DNA of 64,000 nucleotides from contig JAWDGP010006468.1 in NCBI GenBank assembly GCA_033675545.1, positions 423,501 to 487,500 of the forward strand, given 5' to 3'. The notes beneath the pieces are model-generated. The model saw nothing but the letters and a program-made list of their open reading frames with translations. It did not search any database and had not been told where the DNA came from. The stretch comes from Elysia crispata. Its lineage: Eukaryota > Mollusca > Gastropoda > Plakobranchidae. Positions 37,991-50,315 of this stretch are shown in pieces. The position numbers and the translations under genes are program-made. The first letter of the stretch is position 1, and each line of letters starts with the position of its first letter.

Positions 37991-40900
37991 TTGTCAAAGG
38001 TTAAACAGACTAGATCTGTATCTGGCATTGTGTCAGCAGAGAGGGACGGGAAAATCCCATTTCTGTCCAGTCTCTGTTTCATCCGAGCACACCGCATGTC
38101 CTGATATTTGCTGCATCAATAGCCAACATGCAGCCCTCACCTCAGAATAGATCTCTCTCCGAGGGTTTCGCGCTGAAAGATGGACTGGCTGGCAGGTCGT
38201 TGATTCAGCCTCCCAGCTTACTCTTCATGTTGACTGAGTTACCATGCTTTCCTTAATTGTCCAAGACTTTTTCCTCTGATATAGAAATGTTTGATTAATT
38301 TGTCTCTCTTACAGATTTGAAAAATAGAAGTTAGATTTTTGTCATATTTTCTATGTCAAGTCTTTTTCAACAGACACCCACAAAAAAAAACAACTGACTT
38401 GGACAAATAGGGAAAGAGCACAATGTTGGCCATATATCCTTCAGGCTAGTTGGTTATAAAGCACATTACATGATATTGTACATATTTCAAGCACTGGAAT
38501 TTATAAACCTGTAGGAACTTTACAAGGTTTATAATTCTATGAACCTCGTAAAATATACCCCGTGTTTATCAATGCCTGTACAGGTCTTGAAATGTAAGCC
38601 CATGCAACATGTAATTCCCCTGATTGTTGCCTATGATGCTTTAGATCTGCAAAAAGATAGTATGAATCTTGTTGAAATCTGTTAAACAAGTGGAAACTAT
38701 TTTGGATTTTAGGTGTTATTTCATGCATAGTCGTCACTTGAGAGGGCAGCATTTCTGATAATTTGTCAGATTTGAAAGAAAAGTTGTGGTAATATGTGAG
38801 GCCTTTACTCAGAGCTGCGGAGATTGCCACAAATTAAATGGTGGCATGCCTTTATATTGCCTATACCAGGATGTATCTGTGTTGCCTATTCGACGATAGT
38901 GAGGCAACCACGTTGAACCAGGTACATGTAGAAATTTCGGCTCAAAAATTTATTTTCACCCTCTAGAGGCAAAAATAGATGGTACATCTTTGTAACAGGT
39001 CATTAAAATTACTATTCTAGCTTGCCTTTGTCCAGAAACATTGTTTAAAATAATTTCTGAATCAGCCTGGTTGTCTGATGTATCCATACATGCAAAGTGG
39101 TTTGATGTAGATTATCAAATTTGTGAATACTGCCATTACTTTTGCTGGAGAGATGAGATTGGCCAGCACAATTTCCTCCACATTGTTGCTACTTATATTG
39201 CAGCAAATATCCTCTTTAACAATCCAAGACTAGTAGGTTACAAAACACACATTAACTGATTTTGTTTTTCCTCTGTCATTCCTCTCTGGATTAACTTTTT
39301 TGCCTTCTCAAAGAAATTATTCTTAAGACTGTATCAAGCACTAGCTGCCAGATAATTTATTCGAATAGAAATTCTGTAAGTAACAAAAGAAGTTCTGATG
39401 GATATGTAGAATATGCCTAATTTCCTCAAAATCTTTTTTAAAAAAAGTGTTCTATTTTGAGTACGAGTGTAAACTACATGTAGTGTGTTCTCAACATGTG
39501 CAAACGCTTAACTGAGACCACAATCAACTTCTAAGAGCTGCTTTCTGGTCAGAAAATGTGGCATTTAGATGAAGCATCTGGATCTAGATCTAACCAGAGA
39601 AATTTATTGTACAACTGCTATCAATAACGGATGTAAGAGATCTTAACCTTCAAAATTAGAGACCAAAGATAATGACCATATGTTGATAAACTGCTTTTAT
39701 TCTTCAAAAGTTGCTCGTTGATACTACAGGGTATATCGTGTCATGTTTCAAGCATGTTTAATGGCGCTTAGAACAAGAGTTTTTTTTTCTTCTTCTTAGC
39801 TTTACCCCGTGAAATAGTTTCAGGAATTTCTCAAAACATTTCAAGAGAAGCCTTTGTTTTTTTTTTGTCCCTTGCTACCCTTTACTACAGAGAGTGAAAT
39901 GATACCCTGTGGAACCTTAAGACATTTTATGTCATGAAACATTACTAAAGATCCTCTTTGATATCAGTGTTTTCATCTTTTTTTTTTTTTTTAAATAATT
40001 CCCAGTACTCAATACCATCCATAAAACATTGGGAGATTGTTTTGTTAACCTGGTTTATACATTGCATGTTCAGTTTTGTCAAGGGCTGTTCTCTATGAGA
40101 CATGATGTTTAAAGAATCATTTGAAATAATATAATATAGATACTTATATGTCAATATGGAAAAATCTTTTGTAATATATGTGTCGGCAAGTAAAAATTAT
40201 TTAAAAGCCAAAATTTCAACTTTTTAATCATTGGCATGTTAAGAATGAAAATTTTTTTTTTTTAGGCTCCTACCCAAAATAAGTATTTAGGAATGAAAAC
40301 CAAAGAGCATCCTCATATTTTCTCAACATTAATTTGTTGGCTGCACACCAGTCCTCACCATTTTGTTTTATAAAAGAGACCTATCACAGGGTTTTTTCAA
40401 AAGCAAATAATTGATATTAGGGTCTTGGTGGAAAAAAAAATTAGGTTTGCAAAACACTAAATTAAGTATATCTGAACATTGGAAAAGATAGATCTGTATC
40501 TCTGTTCAGACGTTGCAGCCTACTGAAAAGGTATGTTCAAATTTCACACCTCTCTTTAGATTAAGATTCCCTCATTGTTGAATGGGATTTGCCCGCCTAG
40601 TTATTATAATCTAGGCCTCATCAACTATGGCTAGACTATCAAAATGTCTGACCAGGAAACTATTGGTAAGGGGGGGGGGGTTACCTCTCAATGACAGTGA
40701 CATAAAATTTCTTGTAGTCAATGTAAATACGATTGGTTTTCATTATTGAGGTCTTTTTTTTTTTAATGAATAAATACTTGTTTTTATATGAGAAATATTC
40801 CTCGTGCATCCGTATTTTATGGACGAGAGTTGGCCCGGCTAAGCAATGTCTGGTATGCATTTTATAAATCGGATTTATTCAGTTATTTTCTTGCCTATGG

Positions 40901-43900
40901 CAGGACATTTCAATCCAGAGGTTTTTATTGTTTCATCTGAGAACCTGAAGCTGTGTAACTGAAACACCAGGCAAGGATTATTCCAGTTGATGAGGCTAGT
41001 TTTCTTTGTGGCACTGCAAGAGGTAATATTTTGTAAGCTGTAAAGGTATACATTATTTCTGTAAATACACAAGTTGTGAATGCCTATGTGATTGAAAAAC
41101 ATTGGTTATGCCATATTTCTTGCAGATTTTTGCATTGTCTTTTTCAAGAGACAAGATATGTTACATTCCTTAATATTTGAGAATTTTTTACTTTTGGCCT
41201 TTAGTAATAGGACACGATTTGACCCCCCACCACTACATGTTCTCATCATAAATACAAGATTGTGAACCTATTTCTAGTAAAGCCTTTTATACTGCTATGG
41301 ATTCCTTTTCTCTTTGGCCTGTCAAAGAAACTGTAGATTGACAAATTTTGTTTGTATTTTTTGAGCTAACTAGCAAAGGCTCTCAATGTAGTTTAACTGT
41401 TGAAGTTCTGTCTGGTTGTGGTAGTGAAGCAAAGACTGTTACCATTCACTTGTGATGTTTGCTTTTTGTATTCTGCATTTCAGTGTATATGTATGTATTA
41501 ATCTCAGGGAGCATATAACAGCAGGTTACTTTGTAGATAAAAACTGTTCAATCTCTATGGTGTGCTTGAAAAGCCTGCTCCTGTTCATGTCAGTCTGAAC
41601 CTTCACTTTATTCATGTTTTATAAAAAGTTGTTACAAAGAGTTGATGTACAAGTGTTGCTTTTCTAAGTCTTTCTCGTTGTTATCAATATCAGCATGGTT
41701 AAGCATAGCTGCGGAGGGTTTTTGATCATGTTTTTTTTTTTTTTGTAAATAGCTTATGCCATACATGTATGACTGTTTTTAGCAGAAATATCTCAGTTTT
41801 TCTTGAATTAAGAGAATTTTTTTTTTAATCGTATTTGAGAATTTTGTCCCTCCCAGATTAACTGTTGAGGATTTTCATGGGGATTTTATGGACGTCTGTA
41901 AATACACTCGAGGACACTACATAGCCGACGAGATTTATGTTTGAATGATAAATCCAGCCAAATCTTTTTTTTTAATCTTTTCAGTCTGTTACCTCTGATA
42001 TTAAAGAAGTTATCTAAGAAACTTTCCCCATTTGTTGATTATGTTATGTGAGTTGTATACCAGCTCTGGCTGATTTGTTACATTCATGTTAGATTTCATA
42101 GCTCCTCTGTCATTTCTGCTTTGTAAACACACCCACACTCACACACACAGAGACTTGCACATTTTGGCTGTATTCTCTTCAATCAAAGTCAGGAATATTT
42201 TCTCAATCATGATTGTTTTTTTTTTATTATTTGTTGATGTTATCAGAATCAGAAAAAAAAAATGATTTGACTGTTCCCCTTTGAGGCTCTGGCCTCCAGT
42301 ATCATACATTTCTCACATAATTTTCTAATTTTTAAAGACTTGTTGGGCAGAAAAAAAAAAGAAAAAAGAAACCCTATTAAAAATTATTAAAAAGAGCGAT
42401 TTTGGTCTTCCGAGTTAAAACTGATTTATTTTGTTACATGACTTCAAATTTGTGTCAATCAAAGAATTTGTTGCAGTGTACTCTTGTAATTATACCCTAC
42501 TGTATCTTTCAACTGGCTTGCCGTAGCCTCACCTTTTGCTGCAAGTGTAGCTTTTGGTAGTGTGTGTAGCTTTGCTGGTCATAAAATGTGATCTCACTCT
42601 ATCCTGCATTCTATAAATGAGCCTGCATTAGTCTTTCACAAGTCGCACCAAATGACAGGCCTGGGTAGGGTGAAAGTTCTTTGTTCAGGTCAAAATCATG
42701 CTTAATTTATTCAATTTTTTTTTTATAGAAAATGCAGGTCATGTTCAAATTTTAGCAATACAGGCATAAGTCAAAGGTTCGAATTCCACAAAAGGCAAGC
42801 ATTTTTTTTATTCCCACCTCTGCTGAATAGTTTAAAGCTCTTCAGTTTTTATCTAAATCCTGTTTGCTAAACAGAGGATATCTTGCTTCTTATAACACTG
42901 ATTTGTATTACTGTAGTTGGATGTCTTCTGAATATATGGAAAAATTTAAATTTATTGTTGTGAACGATGTTTCCTACAGGCATGGTAAGACATAGAGCAA
43001 TGGTTCTAAGATCGTAGCTTACAACACTTCTAGGTAGGTTTTTCATGTCCAAAACATACCATGGGTTACCTTTATTCAGTAGTATTGATACCTGATGTGA
43101 TAGATAGGATATACAGGAGATTCTGTGTGATTTATTCTTTTTATTTATAGTTTACGGATTCAACGAATTTAGGAAAGACGGAGATATGTTTCAAGAAAAG
43201 TTGGTTTTCAAAGAGAGGTTAACAGGGTAGTATACGTTTCAATTCACGATATCACTATCAGCTTGTCACTTTCAGGCAATTGACATACAAGTCTTTCTAC
43301 TAAGTGAGCAAACAGTGACAACACGAACCAGCAACAATAAATGCACAAACACTCACATCACACTCTCAACTCATGCCTTTGTTAACACAGTTGTAAAACC
43401 CCTCCCTTTCTCAATTGGCTTCTCACAGTCAAGAGATTGTCATCAGCCTGTAACAAGATCGGTTCGGTCTTAATTAGTAAAGATACTGCAAAAATTATTA
43501 CTTTATATCCTTAACCACTATCAGCAGCAATCCACATGACTTGAGGAAGACTCAAAGATATTGTTCACTCCAACCTTTTCTCAGTATTGCAATGAGAGTG
43601 GAGGGTAGGGGTGAGGGTGGAGCCAGTAAGAGGGAAGGAAAGGGCTATGTGGTAGAATCATCACTGTGTACTACTCTTGCTCTGGGTTGTAGTTACACAG
43701 CTACAGTACAATCATGGGTTCCCGGGCATTCTTATCTCATAACAGTGCCGACGCACATGCCTAAAATACAATTTGTTCTTTACACCATTATGGGCCCTAA
43801 GTCTCTTCAAATTAGTTCAAAGAGGAAGAAAGTGCTACCTTTTCATTCCTGTGGTGGAACCGGCTGCAATATTTTTTAATAATTGGGAAATTCTGACCAA

Positions 43901-46553
43901 TCAAAGCTCTGAAATGTTAGTATCCTTGGCGTGTGTATCCATTAGGTATAATTATGCTTACTTTAGATGGTTGATTCAGGTTTTTTTTCAACCTCTGGTT
44001 CCAGCCCTGTCTTTGCTTGATTTTCATGGCAAAGTTTCAAAGTCTTCCAAATAATTGAATTAAGGCATTTACAAGAGCATGTAGTCTCAAAGAGGCTTGC
44101 CAGTGAAAGTCTAACCACACATGTATTACAAGTGTTGCAAAACAGGTCTCAAAGCCTACCAAATAACGCATCACTAAGTATTTTCCTCACGCCACAGCTA
44201 TACATGGGTGCTACAACTTTGATATCAAAAATACCTTATAGATGGTGGAGCAAAACATGTGGAATGCATTTAAGTTGTGAATTCCGAATTTCTTCACAGA
44301 TTTTACGAATGAAATATTAGTTCACATTACCTTCACTGATCAGGATTTTAATTTCACCTTCCATCTAAAAATACAATGGAATCTAGAGTCAACACCTCAG
44401 GATTGAACAAATAAGTTGACTTTTAACAAGTTAAAATTGACTTTAAGCATTGCAAAAATTGAAATAAATACAAACTATACTAAATAGGACTGCCATAGTT
44501 GACTTGAAGTAACATTTTCCCTTAAAGCCCGGCAGCATACAGAAAAAGTCATTCGCCAAACATCACTCGCCATTTGTTACCTGGTACACTTTTCAATTTC
44601 CGTACACCACTCTCAGAGGAAGTTGAAATTGAAGGTAAATGCCACAAGTCACTTGCTCAATGGAAAAAATACCCAGTGCGACTTTGCGTCACATAAAGAC
44701 ATCCATGTGTAATATCAGCGACATGGATGATGAAATAGAAAACTGGCTCTCAATGTTTGTGCGGCCGATTTATGTTTCACATGAAGTAGACACCAGTCTT
44801 TATTTTTAACAGTAAACTTGTTACAGTTTATCAGAAAAATGGTTGAGATGCATTTAAGACTAGGCATGCATTCGATAATTAATTTCTTCTTACCATCAAC
44901 AGACAGATTGATCTTCGAAGCTATTGACCAGGCTCTCCAGGAGAGTACAGTCTTTATGTAATGGATCTTTAGTGTCATAAATAAAAGAACATTTTTTAAC
45001 CAGTTAAACTAATATTACATGTATGTTTCTGCTTCTTCAAACCTTGAAAATTTTTGTCTTGGTCATAACTGCAAAATTTAAAAAAAAGCTTTAATACTGG
45101 AAACAAGCAGAATGAGGTAGGATGGGACGTATGAACAATGGCAGATGGAAGGAAAAATTAAAGAACAAGCGCATTACATTATGAGCGGCTTACAAGGAAG
45201 GTTTAGCGACGTTTAAATGACTTCAAATAAACTTGGCGGGGTCAGAGGTGAGTGATGGATGGTGTGACTGATCTTTTTGGCAGCTTGTGCACAGCATGAG
45301 GATCATGGATTTCCCGTTTGACAATCATCTTATTCCAATTTCCATATTATGTTCATTAGTGGTCCATGGCGAATGACTTTCTCCGTGTGCCACCTGGCTA
45401 TATCTTCTTCTTTGTCGACAAATCTTTCCCAAAGTTAAAGAATCCTATATTGAAAGTCTTCTGTTATACTCGCTTTTAACTAATTTGATCTAAATCCTCC
45501 ATATTTACACACTCACAATTTAACATTTTTCCATTGCACAGTCACTGGGCCTATTATTCCCTCTATACACCCTATATATTATAAGTGTTACTATTCCCTG
45601 CAAACGTAGCTTTTTAGGGCATTTTCAAAAGTTCATATAAAATCAAGTATTACTACAATGCACGGGTGGAGCCGGGTGATGCCAAGTGGTGCTCGTACCA
45701 ATGCTCCTTACACGAGCCCAACGCCGTAACTGTTGTAAACCAGCCCAGCCCACTCCTCCATGGAAAGCGAAGATGCGAAAAGGTTAATGTTTCCATCAAT
45801 TTTGGAAAGTGGAAAAAAAAGCAAACCAACTTTCCCCATATATTTAAGTAAGAAGACTTGAATATAAGAACACTGTAACACTTTGCCGTTCTACAAGTTA
45901 CGCTGGGGTTACATATACCAGATCACGCGGTTTAGGGTTGCTAACTTAAGTGAGAAACTGCTTAATTTGAGTGATTAGGCATTGTTCTAAGTAAGGCTGG
46001 TTCAAAATTAAAAATAATTCTTCTTTTTTATGTAACCTGTTCATTCAATCTTATAGGGCCTAAACTCTTAGAGTATTAATCAGAAAAGCACACAAACCCA
46101 GAGAGATCAGACTGAAGCCATATTTTGGTGCCAAAAGTATATTTTACAAAGTTTATTTTCTTGACGTGATGATTAAATTAAAGAAATAAAATACAATATT
46201 TTGTAGATATAAATGTACAGAAGTAACAAAAAATGTGTACAACAAGGCATTTTATCACATTTAAAATATAAGCAAAGCCGGGTATAAATTTTGTTCCTTT
46301 GTTAACACTTAATCACCTGAATTAATTACGAGGTTTTCTCCCCTAAATCCTAACTTAGTGTTGATTTCAATGTAGATTTGTAATGATGGTAAGAACAAAA
46401 ATTATAAAAATTAAAAAAAAAACCGACCAAATTCATTTAAATTTCAAATACATCCAGAAAAGTAAATTTGGGAACAGAAAAAAATGGTTTGCAATGTCCC
46501 CAATGCCATTAGTATAATTGGTTCATTCATTAAAAGTTGTCCTGAATAGGGCC
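37991..46553. other. KANSL1 3' UTR followed by intergenic DNA; no further gene seen
   Basis: After the TGA at 37988-37990 the sequence is AT-rich without conserved coding potential. A candidate AATAAA followed by a U-rich stretch lies at 40769-40774. A GC-richer patch at about 45655-45785 (GGTGGAGCCGGGTGATGCC onward) stands out from its surroundings but matches nothing I recognise. The ORFs in this stretch have no domain signature. Confidence 0.5.
40769..40774 (+). terminator. Candidate KANSL1 polyadenylation signal
   Basis: A canonical AATAAA about 2.8 kb past the stop codon is followed by CTTGTTTTTATATG. The choice among possible signals is uncertain. Confidence 0.3.
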
Positions 46554-46751
46554 TCAAGTTTCTTCCCTAGGACCTAGATCTAGGTCTGGATCAAGGCCTA
46601 AAGATTCAACTAATTCTATTGAGTGTGAACCACTGTGCTCAGTTTCTGATTTTTGTATTTCAATATCTAAGCCTGATGCCTTATTATTTATTTCATCTAT
46701 CAAAGCTTTCATAAAATCCTGAGGATCATTAGACCTAGCCTGTCTAGCCAT
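46554..46751 (-). CDS. Hypothetical 65-residue ORF, doubtful
   Basis: It starts with an ATG in strong Kozak context (gcgaccATGG) as MARQARSNDPQDFM and ends acidic (GLDPDLDLGPREET). The soluble, charged composition looks more protein-like than neighbouring ORFs. It could be a short gene, a first exon, or a remnant of a mobile-element ORF. No domain is recognised. The AGATCTAG-type motif falls within its 3' part, which argues against strong coding constraint. Confidence 0.25.
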   Translation of the reverse strand: MARQARSNDPQDFMKALIDEINNKASGLDIEIQKSETEHSGSHSIELVESLGLDPDLDLGPREET

Positions 46752-49700
46752 GGTCGCAAAATCAAAAGTTACTCTAAGTTTGTGAATATAAAAGTACCTA
46801 TAAAACCATGTTTCAAGATAAAATCAAACCAGAAGCATTATCAGAAAATAGGAAAAAGCCGCTGTCTGTTTATACATGTACAGTAATCTTACTTTTTTTC
46901 GGTATTTCACAATTAAGGCTATTCATACAGGAGCGGATAGGGAGCGGTATAGGAAAAAACCCAGGAGAAGTAGTTGAGCGGATCAGGGGATTAAGTGTTA
47001 AACTTTCTAAATTAAGTAAGCATACGTTCTTTAGAATAATATGTCAATCAAGAGAAGATTCTTAAATATGATATTCATAAAGCAGAAGAAAATATAGTGT
47101 CTGAACAAATAGCATCAATAAAGAAAAAAAAAAAGTGCATACCAAAAAAAATTCTTTTAAGAACATATCACTAGGTCACTGTAACATAAAGCTCCACTTA
47201 GATAGGTACAAAAAATGGACTTTTCGGTCAATTTGAGCTTTACTTTCAGCTGTCACCTGAACTTGAAATTTCAAGATTTTATAAAAACCAAGAGAATTAC
47301 AAGAATACCTTGGTCAACATACACATTTAAGGACAAAGTGCATTGCAGGCCTCATCTCTTAACCTGATAAGAATCAAAGTTGGCCAGAATTGTAATTATT
47401 TACAGTCAAATGTTTTTTTTTCCTCACAATGAGACAAAATTTCCGACTTAAACTGCATGAGCTGTTTTAAAGCAGTTCAACTTCTATTAATTACATTAAA
47501 GTTCTGGTGTGTACAAACTATGTCAAATTAAGCCTTTCAAAATAAGAAAAATATATGGATTATATATTTGCTAAATATACACAATATGAAGGCATTAAAA
47601 TTAACATTTGATTTTCAGTTTTGTGCAAGAGTGAGAATCTGAATAGTCAGTTGCAGATTATGTATGTACATGTGTGACAATCAAAAATAAAACCTTAAAA
47701 AGCATCGTATAATATATATAAATATATTGCATATAGCATTGTATAAAAGTAGCTCTGGAAATAGCTTAGAGAAAGGCGAAGGCACAGAAATGAAAAAAAA
47801 AGGAGGTTTTTAAAGGTTGTGTGATTTGTGTAACACCATATACAGCAGAAGGTTTTGAGTTTGAATCAACTTGTGCAAGACCTGAGCAACATGCATATAA
47901 GTGCAGAGGGTTGATATAAAGCCAATCCCATATGAAATAAAATATTATATTTAAACCTTTTCTCCAATAATAATTCGGCCTCTTCAGCAGAAGTGCTTCT
48001 CACTCGAAGCAAAAGATAAAAAAACTTAAAAAATAATATGTGGTCGAGTTGAAGATATCAAATAGTTGAAAGAAATTATTATTGCCTGCAGATTTTAAAT
48101 CCTAAAAAAAAAAGATTGTAAATTTTATATCACCGACCCCTCTTCTCTCGCCTCTTTTCCATTCCTTGATCATAACTAACGTAAAACTTTTTTTGAATGA
48201 TTTCCCTATTTTTTTCTACAGAAGGAGTTTGTTCCAATTCCTTATTTTGATGGCTGAATGAGACACAGATATTGGTTAGAATATTTAGCTGGAGCTAACC
48301 AGGAAAGTCAGGAATTAGAAATGCTTACTTTTTGGCACCACATAAAACTGCATAATTGGACTTTCAAAAGGAATATTTCATTGAAATACAGCAGAATTAA
48401 AGACATAATCCAGCAGATTGATATTTTAAACCTTTTTTTTTAGTTCAAAACAGATCTAGTTGACTTAAACCAATTTACTGGAGGCCTCAAATATTGAGGT
48501 AAAATTGAGGTAAAATAGGGAGAAAAATGGATGAATATACTATACAGAGAATGTCCTTTAACAGGATCAAACAAAGCGCTCAGTAATTAAAAAAAAAAAG
48601 AATCAACAAGTACATGAAAACGAGTATAGCTGCTTTGAACAGATAAGAGTGGAGTGATAAAAGAATGAATAAAGGTAAATGTCAAATCTGTTGAAACACC
48701 GCCTCTCAAAACAGAGAAGATGTGTTCTATGGTCCCAGCTTTAAATAACAGAAAAAGAAACATCATAGCATGCAATTACTTATCCGAATACTTTTCATAT
48801 TATATAAACACAGAAACTTTTTTTTTTAAACAGACTTATCAACCTAGAAGCTTATTGCTTATACGTCCAAGTAATATGGCTATATAAATTCATGGCATTG
48901 CAAGAAAGTTAAAAAAAAGCAAAAACAAATGGCTCAAAAGAAAAGAGACAGCTGAGAAGCATATTCTACCTGGTGCTGTCCCTGTTTCATCAACTCCCAC
49001 CTCCCTCAACTTCAATATCCAAATCTCGTTTCAGGCTTGGTGTGTTACTTTGATAAAAAACATGCACAAATCTATTTACAATTAACAATAAAAACCAGCA
49101 CTTGAGACCCTTGAAGAGCCACACCTGAATGTGTGATTTCAACAACTCTTACGTTTCAAAGTTATTACGTTTGACTCCCAGGTTTTATTAAAGATCTTGT
49201 AAGAAGGAATGACATGTACTGCATTTTATCTGAATGTGAAAAGATTTCATTGTTGATGCTAATATCTCAGATATCTTTCTCTATGTACAGAAAAAAATAT
49301 GAGGATAAGTAATCTGGCCTTTTATTTCACTTTAAATTTTTGCTCTTGAAAAAAAAAAAATATTAGTAAAATTTTTATAATACTTCATCTGCTATGTCTG
49401 AACCACAAATCTGCGCATATTTCAGAAATAAGTTGAAAAGTTCAAATCAATTCTTGAGTTGAGGCAGAAAATATAAGCAGCCCTGTTTAGCCAGGTACCT
49501 CTCTGCCTCTGTAATTGTAGAATTTACAAGGACATGGAATTTACTTATCTGCAGACTGATGTGTAAAAGAAAGGGCAGAAATTTTTTTACCATCTACAGT
49601 CAGTTTTTTTTTTCAATATTTGACAAAATTCATTACCCAATAACAATTTCCTCTACAGACCAGTGTTTTAAGTTAGGTCATCTGATATAGTGGAAATGAT

Positions 49701-50315
49701 GCATGAACTGCAAATCAAACACAATGGTTGCAAATCTCTTGCACAGTGTCCAAGTTAATCTGGTTCCATATTTTCACTAAAAAGTGTTAATAATAACAAT
49801 GAAATGGATTTATCAGTAGTCTTTGAAAAGATACTACATCTTCAAAGTAATATTTAGGAAAAACAAAAAAAAAGAGATATAATTCTTAAGAGTTGCTTTC
49901 CACAATTCAAGATTTTAACAACAGAATAACTTGGTATGGTTGCAAGTAAAATTATTATAGCGATCTTATGGCAAATTAAAAAAAAATGGAATGATCCAAC
50001 CTGCAATAAAAGAAAAAAAAACGAAACAAACTTTGTTTATGTAACAAAATTTTCAATAACCAAATATTATATTTTCAGTTCTCTTTTTTCACAATCTTTG
50101 GGTGTATTTAACAATTTGGGAGCATGAAAAGAAAATTTTCTTTTTTTTTTTTGGTATCACAGATATAAACAGTTTTTTTTTTTTAACAAAACAACAAAAG
50201 ACACTGGCGTCCATTCAACTAAACATTTTCAGAAAAATTTGAGTGGAAAAAGTGAGATATCTATTGCGAGGAGTGTTGTAGGTGGTCCAGAAATCAACTT
50301 CAGTATCATGTAGGT
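46752..50315. other. 3' flank and probable long 3' UTR of WDSUB1; no gene seen
   Basis: AT-rich sequence with A- and T-runs. Several minus-strand AATAAA signals occur (for example 49321-49326 and 49184-49189), so the 3' end of WDSUB1 cannot be chosen. No conserved ORF is recognised. Confidence 0.45.

Noticed and set aside
42770..42795. GGTTCGAATTCC resembles a tRNA B box
   Set aside because: It has an extra base relative to the consensus, with no A box or cloverleaf upstream.
46808..47065. 85-codon plus-strand ORF next to the small minus-strand ORF
   Set aside because: No recognisable domain and no supporting context.
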